Assembly (NCBI GenBank): GCA_008360955.1
Contig: LUCM01009174.1
Location: 321,389-385,388, forward strand
Direction of reading: 5' to 3'
Origin: Fasciolopsis buskii
Lineage: Eukaryota; Platyhelminthes; Trematoda; Plagiorchiida; Fasciolidae
Length of the DNA: 64,000 nt
Below are positions 26,601-38,600 of the stretch, one piece after another. The translations under genes and the position numbers were made by a program. The notes beneath the pieces are model-generated. The model was given only the letters and a program-made list of their open reading frames with translations, made no database searches and was not told where the DNA came from. Numbering within the stretch: position 1 is the stretch's first letter; every line of letters begins with the position of its first letter.

Positions 26601-29600
26601 TAGTGATCTCCAACCGTCTTACAATCATAGCCCGTTTCGACGAACAGTTCACAAGGAAGTGGTCGTCTTGTGAACATGCGCAGAATATGTCTCGACCATC
26701 GTAATCCATTCATATTTAATCCCTGTTCTAAAGATAGAACCCTGGAACCGATTACCTTACTTCTAACAGCTGAGTTGCCGACAGATTTATTGTAACATCC
26801 TACTAATGCTGCGAAAGCAACAGTGTTCAAACGTTCTAAAGTGTACAATATATTTGACTTACGAAATTGCTTGATGCAATTTTGCGAAATAGAACTGACT
26901 TTTGAAGTTTGGTAGCAATGACTTGAAGCAGTAGTTCAAAGCAGACGCTACTGCTGAAAATTGCAATCTAATTTAAAACTATTAGGATGGGATACTAGCC
27001 TAGGCGGTATGTAGTCCAGCTGCAATGGGTGGAACACTCATAAGACCTCTGTTCTGTTGAAATTAACTTACATTGGTCTGTTTGAAAAAAAACATGGAGC
27101 AACCCCTTTCCGTTTCAGAATGTTTTTAATACGGATGGCGCCGTGAAACTTCCGTCCCGAATCGCACGGCAACACAACCCTGACCGCGATGACTTTGGTT
27201 CACAATGCCACGTTTTGAGTCACACACACATGAAGCGTTTTCAAGTTCCTACCAAAGGCGACACGAAATAGCAAACAGGACGAAAAAATCAAAGTTCCAA
27301 TGACTTTCTTTGGCCGGCGGTGGGCGGGAGTTAGTGTTGTATATTTTCTCCGTAAAGCAGTTTGGTATGTCAGCTATCAGCCATACCAGGAGTGTAACAG
27401 TCACTGTGGCCTAGCAGACGCAGACACAACGAGAACGAAAGGTTTTGCGATGACCGTCAAATATCGACCACGATTTGTAAGCGTTGCCCATATGTATTGA
27501 GTAGTTTGAAATAATTGTCTTGTGCTCAATCTGCGCAAAATATGTCAAGATTATTTGTAAACGAATAACCACAAGACGAGTCCACGAGGCCTCTGACACA
27601 GACGTGTCACCTTCTGCCGCATTGCGGCTGTGTGCCTATGTCTGTCATCTAATCGTCAGGACCAGTTTTGTTGACTGTTTGACACTTTGAAGGGTCAAGC
27701 GGTCACTTGACTTTCTCACGTCTTCTGATGTGCGTGCGCTTGTTCAAAATAGGGATAATAACACTCGCGATACTGATTTGACTGTTCTGTAGAGTAAACT
27801 AGCAGAAATAGATCTCACATAGTGAGACCGGGAGTAATTCAGTTTGGGGCAAGTTTATCTATCTGGCTAAATTCTTGTCCACCACAACACCCAATAGACA
27901 TTATGGCTCGATTCGGAAGCCTACATCAGCCTCAAAAAACGCCGAGTTATTAGGACGAATTAATCGGTGTATGGAACATCTTCAGTTGCCTCAACCTATT
28001 ACTCAGGGTATCGATTGTCGAATGACTGTGAATATGGAATGGCAATTCTATCAACGACACAGTTCAATATAATTATTTCAAGCGCTGATTAACCCACAAA
28101 CCCCCTTCCCCAGTAACCGGTGTTTTTACCGTGACATTTTCCCATCATGCTACCTCTCCTCGGCGTGAAAAACTGACATCTAGTTCACCTTTAATCACCG
28201 GATCCAAACAATTTGAATCAATACTTGTCCTAGCTTGCTAATCACAAACCCATTTATCCGTGCAGCAAATCGATGCTACACATTGACGGAAAATCCATTT
28301 GGTTTAGGGTGGCTCTTAGTCCACTAAAATTGGAGAACACATTGTTAGTTGTGAAGTGCAAGATCAATTAATCGTTGTTATTAGTCGAATACTCTGGTAT
28401 TTGACAATTTTGCACAATTTTTCCTGAGTGCAGCATGCAAAAAGTAAACATCCGGACTGCGATAATTGTAATTCAGTACTTTCGGATCACGAAGGTTCCC
28501 TCTGTTACCTGGATACATTTCATATTTGTCTCTGAATACATTCTTCAACACGAATCGTATGGTCATTCATAGGTATTTCAGCGGTCCCATGAACGAAGAG
28601 GGCACCAGGCTTTAGGAAATGAAGAAGCGCACGGCCGATCGTGGTGGCCCAAGCACGATTACGGCTGTTGACAGAGTTCCAAATGCACACCTTTTAGTCG
28701 CAGGTATTTTCACCGTCTACTAGGCTTTACAGAACGTCTCCATTGAAAACTGTCTCCGGTTGCCTGACAGTGCCTGTTGCATATTTCACTGACCAATTTA
28801 ACTACCGCAGTTGTGTATCAACGCATTTATCTACCCAACTGGTTTATTCAGTGATGCACGCCCTTGGATTGTCTTAGTAGATTCGTTCTGTCAATTCTGC
28901 TTATGCCACTCGCGGTACGATTAGGGGCACTTTATCGTTTCAAGTACATGAAACCATTCTTGAGTTTAATTGTTCCCAAAAGACATAAGGGGCCTGGAAA
29001 TTCGTTAAACTTTACGAAACTTCCAGTGGAAATTTGCTTAGTAAAACTGATTAGCTCGTTAGGGCCAAATTAATCTACTACCAGTCTTTGGGATAGTCAT
29101 GGACTGCATAAATTTGTAGTTTGAATTTTTCAATCTTCCACGATGAGTAAGTTTATTCCATTCGATTCATGAACACAAACTTACCCTCAGAACACACTGG
29201 TCCCATGAAATTGCTATCGTGACAATCACATACGACTCGATTCCAACCGCTGGCACATCGTCCACCATTGGCACAAGTGTTTCGTGTGCACATTCCTTGG
29301 GTTGTCGTAATCCGACATTGTGGTTCCACAAACGAACTGGCCCAGCAGGCTCGCAACTCCAGCTCGGAGTCCCACATTCGCCCGTCAACTTGAAAATCGC
29401 CCAGACACCCGACAAAGTCCCATCGAAGTCGAGTGGACCAAACTTCCGGTGAGATGAACGAACTGATTCGACGTATCGATTCCGGTACGCCTCCCAAATA
29501 GAATATTCCATTGAGATTCAAATATTTGTACCTGAGCAACAGAAAAACAAATCCAGGAACTAACCAAACTAACCCGAAGTTAAAATTTGGTTATTTAATA

Positions 29601-32600
29601 ATTTTAGGAATGGATCTCCCCCCTAAATACGATAGTTATCATACCCAGATTAGTAGATCAATCGTGTGTTTACGGTTTCTCGCTACCAAATACACGAACT
29701 AAGGATGTGAAGTTCGACCACCCCATTTGTTTTCCAGTGAGATTAAACCGTAAAATTTTGTCCTTTTTTGAGACTTCCTATTTGTTAAATATATAGTTTT
29801 ATTATCGCTATCTAAGTTGGTATCATCAGCCCAAAGTATCAAAATTGCTAATCATTGAGTTTTGGCTTGTGTTTTTGTATTTTCCAGCCGGTTTGTAATA
29901 GATAACCTGTGAATCGCAAATAAAATTTACCCAAATGCGATCGCAGGTGATCAGCTACCGGAAAGGACAAAACGCGAGGACAATCTCTATTGGTTTTTAA
30001 GTAAGAACAACAGTGACAACAGCAACACCAACAATAATAAAGCCAGCAACATCGGCTATTCGGCACAAGTTTAGCTACTTTACTGTCGAGATGAAGGTGT
30101 TTGGAACAAAGAACCCAATGTCATTACAGCTGCTGCTCACGAATTGTTGTTCTCAGCGTATGATCGCAATGGAATTCACCCGGGTTTTCAAGCCTCTACT
30201 CATGGGGTTTGACGAACACCTCTGTTCGCGTGTGTTGTTTTGATCACTCGCGTTCTATTCACCTGAATCATACGATGGAGAAACATCAGCCGTGTAAACA
30301 AAAAACCTGCGCTGTTTCGTTCTACTCTGGTATAAACTTTGTTGATTTCGTGTCATTTAATACTGGCAGTTTGCATTGGTATTCATCTAAATGGTGCACT
30401 ATCAAGGGAGCGAAGTTTATCGTTCGGGTTCGTCCGAACCGCGTGAAGGATAATAGGACAAATTGCGGGTTGCCGGAAATGAGGCAGCATATAAGTGAAT
30501 TGGTTCACTAGCGCACGCGATAGTCAGTGAGAAGGTGAAGATCGTTATACCGTACTACAATTCAGCAGTCAGATATCCGATTCTCAACAACACCGGCAGA
30601 TTCAAAATAGAATGCATCATTAGATAAAGAATCAGAATAAATTAAAGCGTCCACAAGAAAGCAATGTCTAACAGGCTAGCATTTGTTATATACCATTGTC
30701 TTTGAGACATTCTGACTTGGAATAGATCGACACATTGGTTAGTTCATTGTAAACCACGTTCTCAATGAGACGTTGAAATTTTGATTTTACTGTGCACTCT
30801 CAATGTATCCCGTTCAGTTTTGCCATAAAATACCAAATATTTTGGATTTTGGTTGCTGAGGCATTTTAATCTATGGAACTTTCACGTGGGAATATTAGAT
30901 CTCAAGAAAACCACTTCGAGCATTTTGACATTTCTGCCGAATCTAGATGAGGAGCACTCATTACCTTCCTGTAAAATTTGTTTTCTGAAAATTAATTTTA
31001 CTTCGAGATTTTAGGAATTCCAGTCTACCGTGCACAAATCGGCAAAATTATTCCGTCGCAATATGAACGCGCAAGGGAATTTCGGTTCCGCCTCTTAGGC
31101 CGGTGCTTATCTAATTCCGTCGTTTGTTTAACTCCCAGTCCTGTTTTACCAGTGAGTATTGCACTGCATTTTAAAGTTTTGCTCATCCAATGATAACAAC
31201 ACGTAAAATGTACCAAACACGGAGAGATGTATTGATTTTACCTTTAAAGTTGCAATACGAATAAAACGGTTCCGGTAAATATTTTGCCCCTAAACGTTGA
31301 ACCTGAAAATGACTTTTGTTGATTATAATTTAAAAGAACATTTTTTTTCTGGTGGCAAAATGGGAAAAAAGTAATCATAAAAATAGATTTTTGAATTTAC
31401 TATCACGTCGTATTATTCTTATAATCTCTGATACCGAGAAGTTTTACATTTCTGGGCTCATTGACTTGGTGTCTTTAAAATGGCATTGCGAAATAAAAGC
31501 ACTTGATTGTACGCACGGTAGTCGAAACGTTTGTGCATTACATCTACAAATAACGCTGCGTTGTTAACATTACATCATTCACAATTAAAAGTAGTTAAGT
31601 CCAACAATTTTCACGTGAAGATCCACCTAGTTTAAAATGCAAATTTCTCTCGAATTATTATTCCATAATCCATCTTAAGGAAAATTATCATACAGTCTCC
31701 ATGGAAGCAGAATTGTTCCAATAATAAGAGACCACACTTTGCCCTTACTTTGGAGTCCGGATTTTGGATAGAATGCGGAGTAAAACATGGGAGTTGGTTC
31801 CAGTGTATGAATATTACCCTCTCTCCTCGGAATAAACGGCTACTATCGTCCAATCACGTTTGTAAATTTATCAAAACTCGTCAGTTTTTCAATTTTCTGC
31901 TCACTTTGGCAACCAAATTTCCCCAAGTCTAACTGGTCACCAAAGAGTGTGAAACGGGGTTTGCCGGAAGAAAATAATGCTTGAATCGAGGGAATTTACC
32001 AAAGCATTGCCACAACCCGTAAAGTTTTGGAATTTCGGATTAACGGAACGGAAGATAGTGTGACGCGTTATTATCCATTATTACTGGTATTCATCATTAT
32101 CGGTAATTAAGTAATGCTGAGGTTGTCACATTTCTGGCAAGATGGGATGCAAAGCTATTAGGTTTGACTTTGACGGATTATCTGAAGTCTAACGTTTGTA
32201 GTATTGTTGAGTGAAGAAAGCGTGATCTGCTAAGTATGCTTCAATGCTAGTGCACGATTTGTGCTCGTTATCCGTGTGGTCACATGAGAAAGCCAAAACA
32301 ATTTATTATCGTTTTGAGTATTCGAGCAGAGCTTAAAATGTGTACTCAGACCCGACATTGAATGCGGACCGGAAGGCTATTGCGCAAAGTCTGAGAACTG
32401 ATTTTACCACGAAACGTTAAGATCGCAATTTGTAACTGCGCAATAGGCTTTGTATTGTTTTACTACTGAAAGGCTAAAGAATACAAAGATTTGGTGAAAT
32501 AATTCGTTAATCACCGGAGTTTCCTAAGTCCACACATGTTTCAAGGACAAAACTCAAGTCATCCGGCCTCTAATAAAAAGCTACTCGGTAATGTTGTTTT

Positions 32601-35600
32601 CAATGCTCAGCACGACATGTGAACAGGCCAAACTTTGTAATCCAATCCATCTGCAAACGGATGCTAGATGGGGCACATCACACACCTCCCAGGGGGGAAC
32701 AGCTCAGGTCAAACCCTGGAAGTACTGGTGTGCATTCCAAATTGAGAAGTTCTACTAGGAGCAAAATTTGTGACCCGATGTTTGTGCGTGGAAGATACAG
32801 TTTGAAGAGCACTTATTGAAGTAGATTGGCACCAACCTGCACACATCACCGGACAGTATTGCACATTATTAAAATTACATTTTGCCTGAACTATTAAGAT
32901 ATTCATTCTATCGAACTGGTTTCCAACCATGGCTAGAAAAAACCTAATTCCCACCGTTCAGTCCAAAAGGACAGATTTTGAATTGGCACAAAAATGTTGA
33001 CCTTGGTAGTTTTGACAATTGTGGAATTGTTTTGAATGCGACAATTTATCTTTTGCCACGCGTATTGAATTTGCGTATAGATGCAAGGCAACTATCTGTA
33101 CTCGTGTGCAGTACCAGTTAATTTATTAGGTCTAGCCGGGAGCTAATTGTACTTTTCGTTTTGCAGCGCTGGTTACCAACCTAATTTGGATAAATATTGG
33201 AGAATTTTCACGGTAAAGAATTCGCCATTCGACTCCGATTACCCCTCATTCTCGTGTGCTCCAGTAAGTTTAATCCAGTCAGACTAAGGGAACATGTGTG
33301 ATTCCAGTTGTAAAATATTGTCTCCTGCAATTTCAATCTAGTGGATGTACTGAGTTCACTTAATTTATTTGGCTAATCAATAATTCTGAAGTAAAGTTTT
33401 CAAACAGATTCCCGCATGACCCCATAGAGTTGGTCGGTACGGAAGTTTTTTAGATTCATTAATGGGTTCCAGGTGGAACAGTCTTACAGTTTGGCCAATT
33501 GGGACAAATACTGGCAACCATAAAATGATAAGCACTTGAAAAATGGGTGAGATTTTTTCCAGTTTTGACCAAAAATTTGATCGATTCGCCGATGTTGTCT
33601 TATTCAAGATCATTGGCTCATTTGGATTGTAGCAATACATAGATGAAACAAAACATAATTTCTTAAAAATAACCATTGCTATTCGAACTACCCGTCCCTA
33701 GTAGGCAAACAAACATAACGAATGGAGCAGCCAAAATTATCGATAATGAACTGCTATTCAATCCTTAAAGTTTACTGAAACCTAGTTATGTATGCGGTCT
33801 TTGCATTTTGTTTGTTATACCCGGTGGACATTTTTACAAACAGTGGTCACACGTTGCGCCTTCTGTTTGTAACTAATGCGTTCGCAAACCTAGAGAAAGG
33901 TCAAGTAGGAATCGTTTGTTGTTTTGGCTCTAAGTTTTGATATGACCGGAAAATTTGATTCAGATGACAATAAACTGAGGTATCAGATAATTCAACTTCC
34001 TATTAGTAGTCAAAACAAGTTGAAACGATATAACAATCATACAAACGCTCAATCGTGTTGTACAAACAGGGTCCGATAGGTGAAATATCCGTAGATGACT
34101 TTATGTTCGCGTGTGCAGTTCTATCCGGAACAAATCTTTGCCAGTTGTTGGATTTTGCTTGGCAAGAGAAATTCGTTGCTTGTCGTACCATACCTATCAC
34201 AGTGCGTCCATCTGTCACGTGAACAACCTTACTGAAGGTTTGCAGTCAAATAAAAGTAAAAGGCTTTGGCAAATCTCTGTACCGACAAAATGGATGTATG
34301 TTTTATTGTTTTTATATTCACTATTCTTGCTAGCCATTCGGTGCATCTTTGAAGGCGTGTAATTCTTGTCACGTGTGCTCTATCGCCACCTGGTCGTACT
34401 GAAGCAAACACTGGGACAGACCAATGCTGAGTTTCCTTTAAACTAATTCTTCAGCAAAAGGACTAGAGAGCGGATCATTCAATCGGTCCCTATCGATTCT
34501 CGTCCTCAAATGTTACGGTTGTTTTGCCTAACCGAAAAAAGTACAGGGTGATTGTAGTTTGTTTCCTTGCCATCGGAAAAATAACTGCAAGCAATAGATC
34601 TATTATCCCATTAAAGCCGTAAGATGCATTTAGATGCTCAATGGTTCTCTAGAACAGAACCTCATTTGTTTTCATGATGAAGTCCGAAGTGCACTTAAGA
34701 TAATGGTTTTTGTAAATCAGTTTGGAACGCTCATTGAATCTTGAGGACTCACATTTTATCATCCGCCGTGTAAGCCATATAATGACGACCATCCACTTTC
34801 ACGGCCAAACTCCCCTGATTGAAATGAATTTGTACTTTGTGCTCTTTACCGTCCGCCAGAAATGTTACACTTTTCATTTGTTTCCTTCCACCCGCAGGAT
34901 GACCGAGCTGGAGAGAACCGGATCCCGTATTGATCACACAAAACAAATGGCCGTTTCTTAGTTCCATAGCAAATATATCGAAACCTGCCTGTCCTCCACC
35001 CGGAATCGGAAATGTGGTCATGACCCAGTCGGCATAGTCAATCAGTTCATACTGATTGACAGATGAACTGTAGATAAGTAGTCCATTCAGTTCGTTTGTC
35101 CGAAAACGGAATGCCAGTTCACCGGACAGGACGACATGCCATCCAGGAATGCGAATATAACCACCGGGACGAACAAAAGAGATATAATCGGGTACGGGTC
35201 GATGAGACCATGTGTACGGTAACCGATGTATTGGGGATCTCAGAGTGTTCGGGCTACATTCATCCGAGATTTCGCACCCGTTCAATTGCACCGTAACCAA
35301 ATCTTGTTTTTCTACGGATAATAAAGGGATTTTCTTGCCGTCAATTTTGAAGAAAAGCTGAAAAGCAGTAAAAGCAGCAACGTGCCTGGTTATCGGTGAC
35401 AAAGAGCAGGAAAATGCGTTGCTTTACGATTTAACAAGATCAACTTGGCAGAAATGTAAGCTGTTCCCAATGTACTCTTCTCTTGCAATATTTCCCACCT
35501 TCGGCCCTCGGCTTCTAGCGGGAATCGGTGATCCATTGGCTTCACAGTTCTCGGTAGTGCCTGAAAGAACCGTACTAACAGAGGGTAGGTGGAATAGGAG

Positions 35601-38600
35601 TCTTAGGATTATGGGCAACTGACCTCAGTGCTGGCGCCAGACAACACAAGTGCAAATTTTTATACTATGGTTTGTCCTTTCCTAAAACTATTGTTTTCAT
35701 CCTAGGGCAGACAAATATATCTCGTACTCAGTGACCTTGAACAAACAATGGAAGCAGAGTATCAAGCAGGAGTAGGATCAAGACAAATGTTCCCCAATGA
35801 ATAGCCGGATTCATTTGAGTTTCAGTAAACATAACTTTACTCAGTTATCATTCTTCTGGTTATGTTCTTTGCACAAGCTACTCCTAATCACAGTGCAATT
35901 CTGTTCGATTGGCAGACAGTTAGCAATTGTCACAATTCCGCCTGGACGCTTAGGCAATGCGTGCTGCGTCGGTGAGTTCCCCGGTGTGCCGTTTGTAACA
36001 CGTTTGGCTCTGCAATCTTATATGAAGAATGATCAAAAGTCTTGCAATAGGAACATCGTTTCCGCTCAAAACCCGTCCGTTTATAAACAACGATCATCCG
36101 ACGAAAAATGAAAAATAACCCACTCTGTGGCCGAAATACCGAACTTCAGTGGAATAATTCCTGAAAGATGGCATCAAGAACACAATGCTGATTACGCATT
36201 CTATCCGGGGAGAAGAACAGGAGAAAAACAGGCCGATTTTATAACTCACTAAATAAATCCACATGTCTATCGTAACAACAAATTCACGTTCGATTAAGCA
36301 AGAATTGTTATAGGAAGATCAGCGAGATGAATTCTATTCCACGAACACCCGGATTACGTTATATGGAACCGAATGAACGTATTCGGAATGATCACGCTTG
36401 AATGCAACGTTCCAAGTGATCAGTTTGTAAATATTCCTTTCTAAGGCTTAGAATTAAGCTTTAGTAACATTCGTCGATCGAATGATCAGGCCTTATGCCA
36501 GGGAAAGTTACGGGGTTTATGCATCTGACAGCGGTGGAGATGCGTCAGTGCTGATCGTTCTTAAATGATGAGGGATTTTACCGCGTTTGGTTACTACTCA
36601 TAAACGGACGGATGCGATTGCAGTCTGCGCACAAATCACCTACTCTAAATGGGCAAGGGGCATTTATTTTCGGATCATGTGCACTAGATGAATAGGTCTT
36701 GATATACATTGGGCGATTCTGTCACGTATTTATCAGTCTGTGTCAGTAGCAGAACACATGATTTTCTGAAATTGTGCATCATGTAATAACAACAATCAGC
36801 TAAGCATTAAGAAACCATAGAAGCACTGCATAGTTGTTCTATTCTTGTGAGGAATCTTCAATAGGGCATGCCCAGCGAGTTGCGGCACTCCAAGGTAGAC
36901 TACTGTCTACAGCTTTCGGCTAGCAACTGTTCCGCTTCGGTCCGCGTCCCAGTACGGGTGAAGTGGGCATTGTTTGCTGATGATTTCCAACAGAACTGAA
37001 ATAGCCATAACGGTGAGTTGAGCAATGTTATCACTTATTAAACAATTTCGTGAATGCTATGCATTAGTGAGTATAGTTTTTACGCGGACCTTGGAAAGCA
37101 TACTAATGGGATGCAAAATTTTAGACCGTACCAGCCACTCAAAATTTGTCTTTCCTGCTTCCTAGTGTGCAACAAAACCGAGGAAATCAGTACACTTTTA
37201 CAACGACGGCACGTAATGTTGCATAGAACAATAAAGCAAAACAATCTGCCGTTAGTCTTGTGCACTGGCCTGTGCCAAACTGCAACTTCAAACCCTATTG
37301 GCCAGTCAGACTAGGAAGTGGTCTGTAACATATCTTGGCAGACGTGTGAAATATCACAAAGGTATCCGAGCTAAACCTGACTTGTACTATTTTTGCTTTA
37401 TCTTTTTCTTCAAAGCATAAGGGGACAATAATGGGGCTTTTTCTCGGGACATCTTTTCGGCACATCTCGACATGCAAATTGAATGGATTCGAACGCAAAA
37501 ATCTGAACAACCGTAAGATCCACATCAGCTTACAAGTTTCGGAATGTGTATTGGACTTACGATAGATGGTCATACCATGTGGACCTAGATTCAAACTCGC
37601 GTTCTACAAATGATAATCAAATAATGTGAATCGTGTTACAAACTGTTTTTTGCACTACTGTTTGCATTGTGGAGCGTTGTACAAAACCGATGAGGTATCC
37701 GTATTGAAGTGCTGCTGTAGCTAGATGTCCATAATCAGCATTTCTAAAGTTTAATGAAGCACACCATCAAGTAATAATGAATTTCAGAAAACATCAGAAT
37801 TTGCTGCCATAGCTTCAGGCTTCCGGTCTTAGATGTAAGGTTATGTATTAAGTTATTCATATTAGCTAACGACTTGTGCTTGGCTGATAGTCCTCTGGAC
37901 GGCATCTTTCATGTAGAAACCTCCAGTCACTTGGAGAATCTTGCATTCGTAAATTGTCAGATCCAATTTTGGTTCTTATTAGTGCTCGTAATCGGTACAT
38001 ATACTCTATCGTACCTAGTGTCTGAATCCGCGATTTCAAAGTGGAATGCATGTGTGCTTCCGTTATGCTGCGAGCTCCTGCCGAAGCGCCTAAGAGTTAC
38101 CGAGTTAGGTTTGTTTACATGTCGTCTTAAGTGGCAGCCAACAGTGGCCGAGAGCCTCGAAAAAAATATGGATTTTTTCACAGTGACTCTAGTCAAAGTC
38201 CCCTGCCCCAAGTCAGGCCGTCTCCCTAGAATGGGCGCATTTCTCTGCTATCCTGTTTTGCGCATGATATTTCCATATAAAGTAGTTAGCTAGGCAGAGA
38301 AAACACCAATCAACATTTAACCAATCCGGGAAATTCATCGTTTCAGAACGGACATTTAAGTGATACCAGTTTACTCACACGTCTAATGCATCCTTGGAAT
38401 TGTTGTCGTGGTATGCTCAAACTTGATCCGAAAACTCGCGAATCCGGTGTATTTGGCCTGATGCCCAAATAGACTGCTTGAATGAACCAGCGAATTGTTG
38501 TGTACGATAACAGATAGGTAAGCGGTGGCTGATTGTCTAAGCTAATTACGAGCTGCAAATGAGGCGAGAATAACGATGCGAAAGAATGAACCGGCGGTAA

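Noticed and set aside
29167..29511. 114-codon minus-strand ORF beside the EGF2 exon
   Set aside because: Out of frame with EGF2; a shadow of the true exon.
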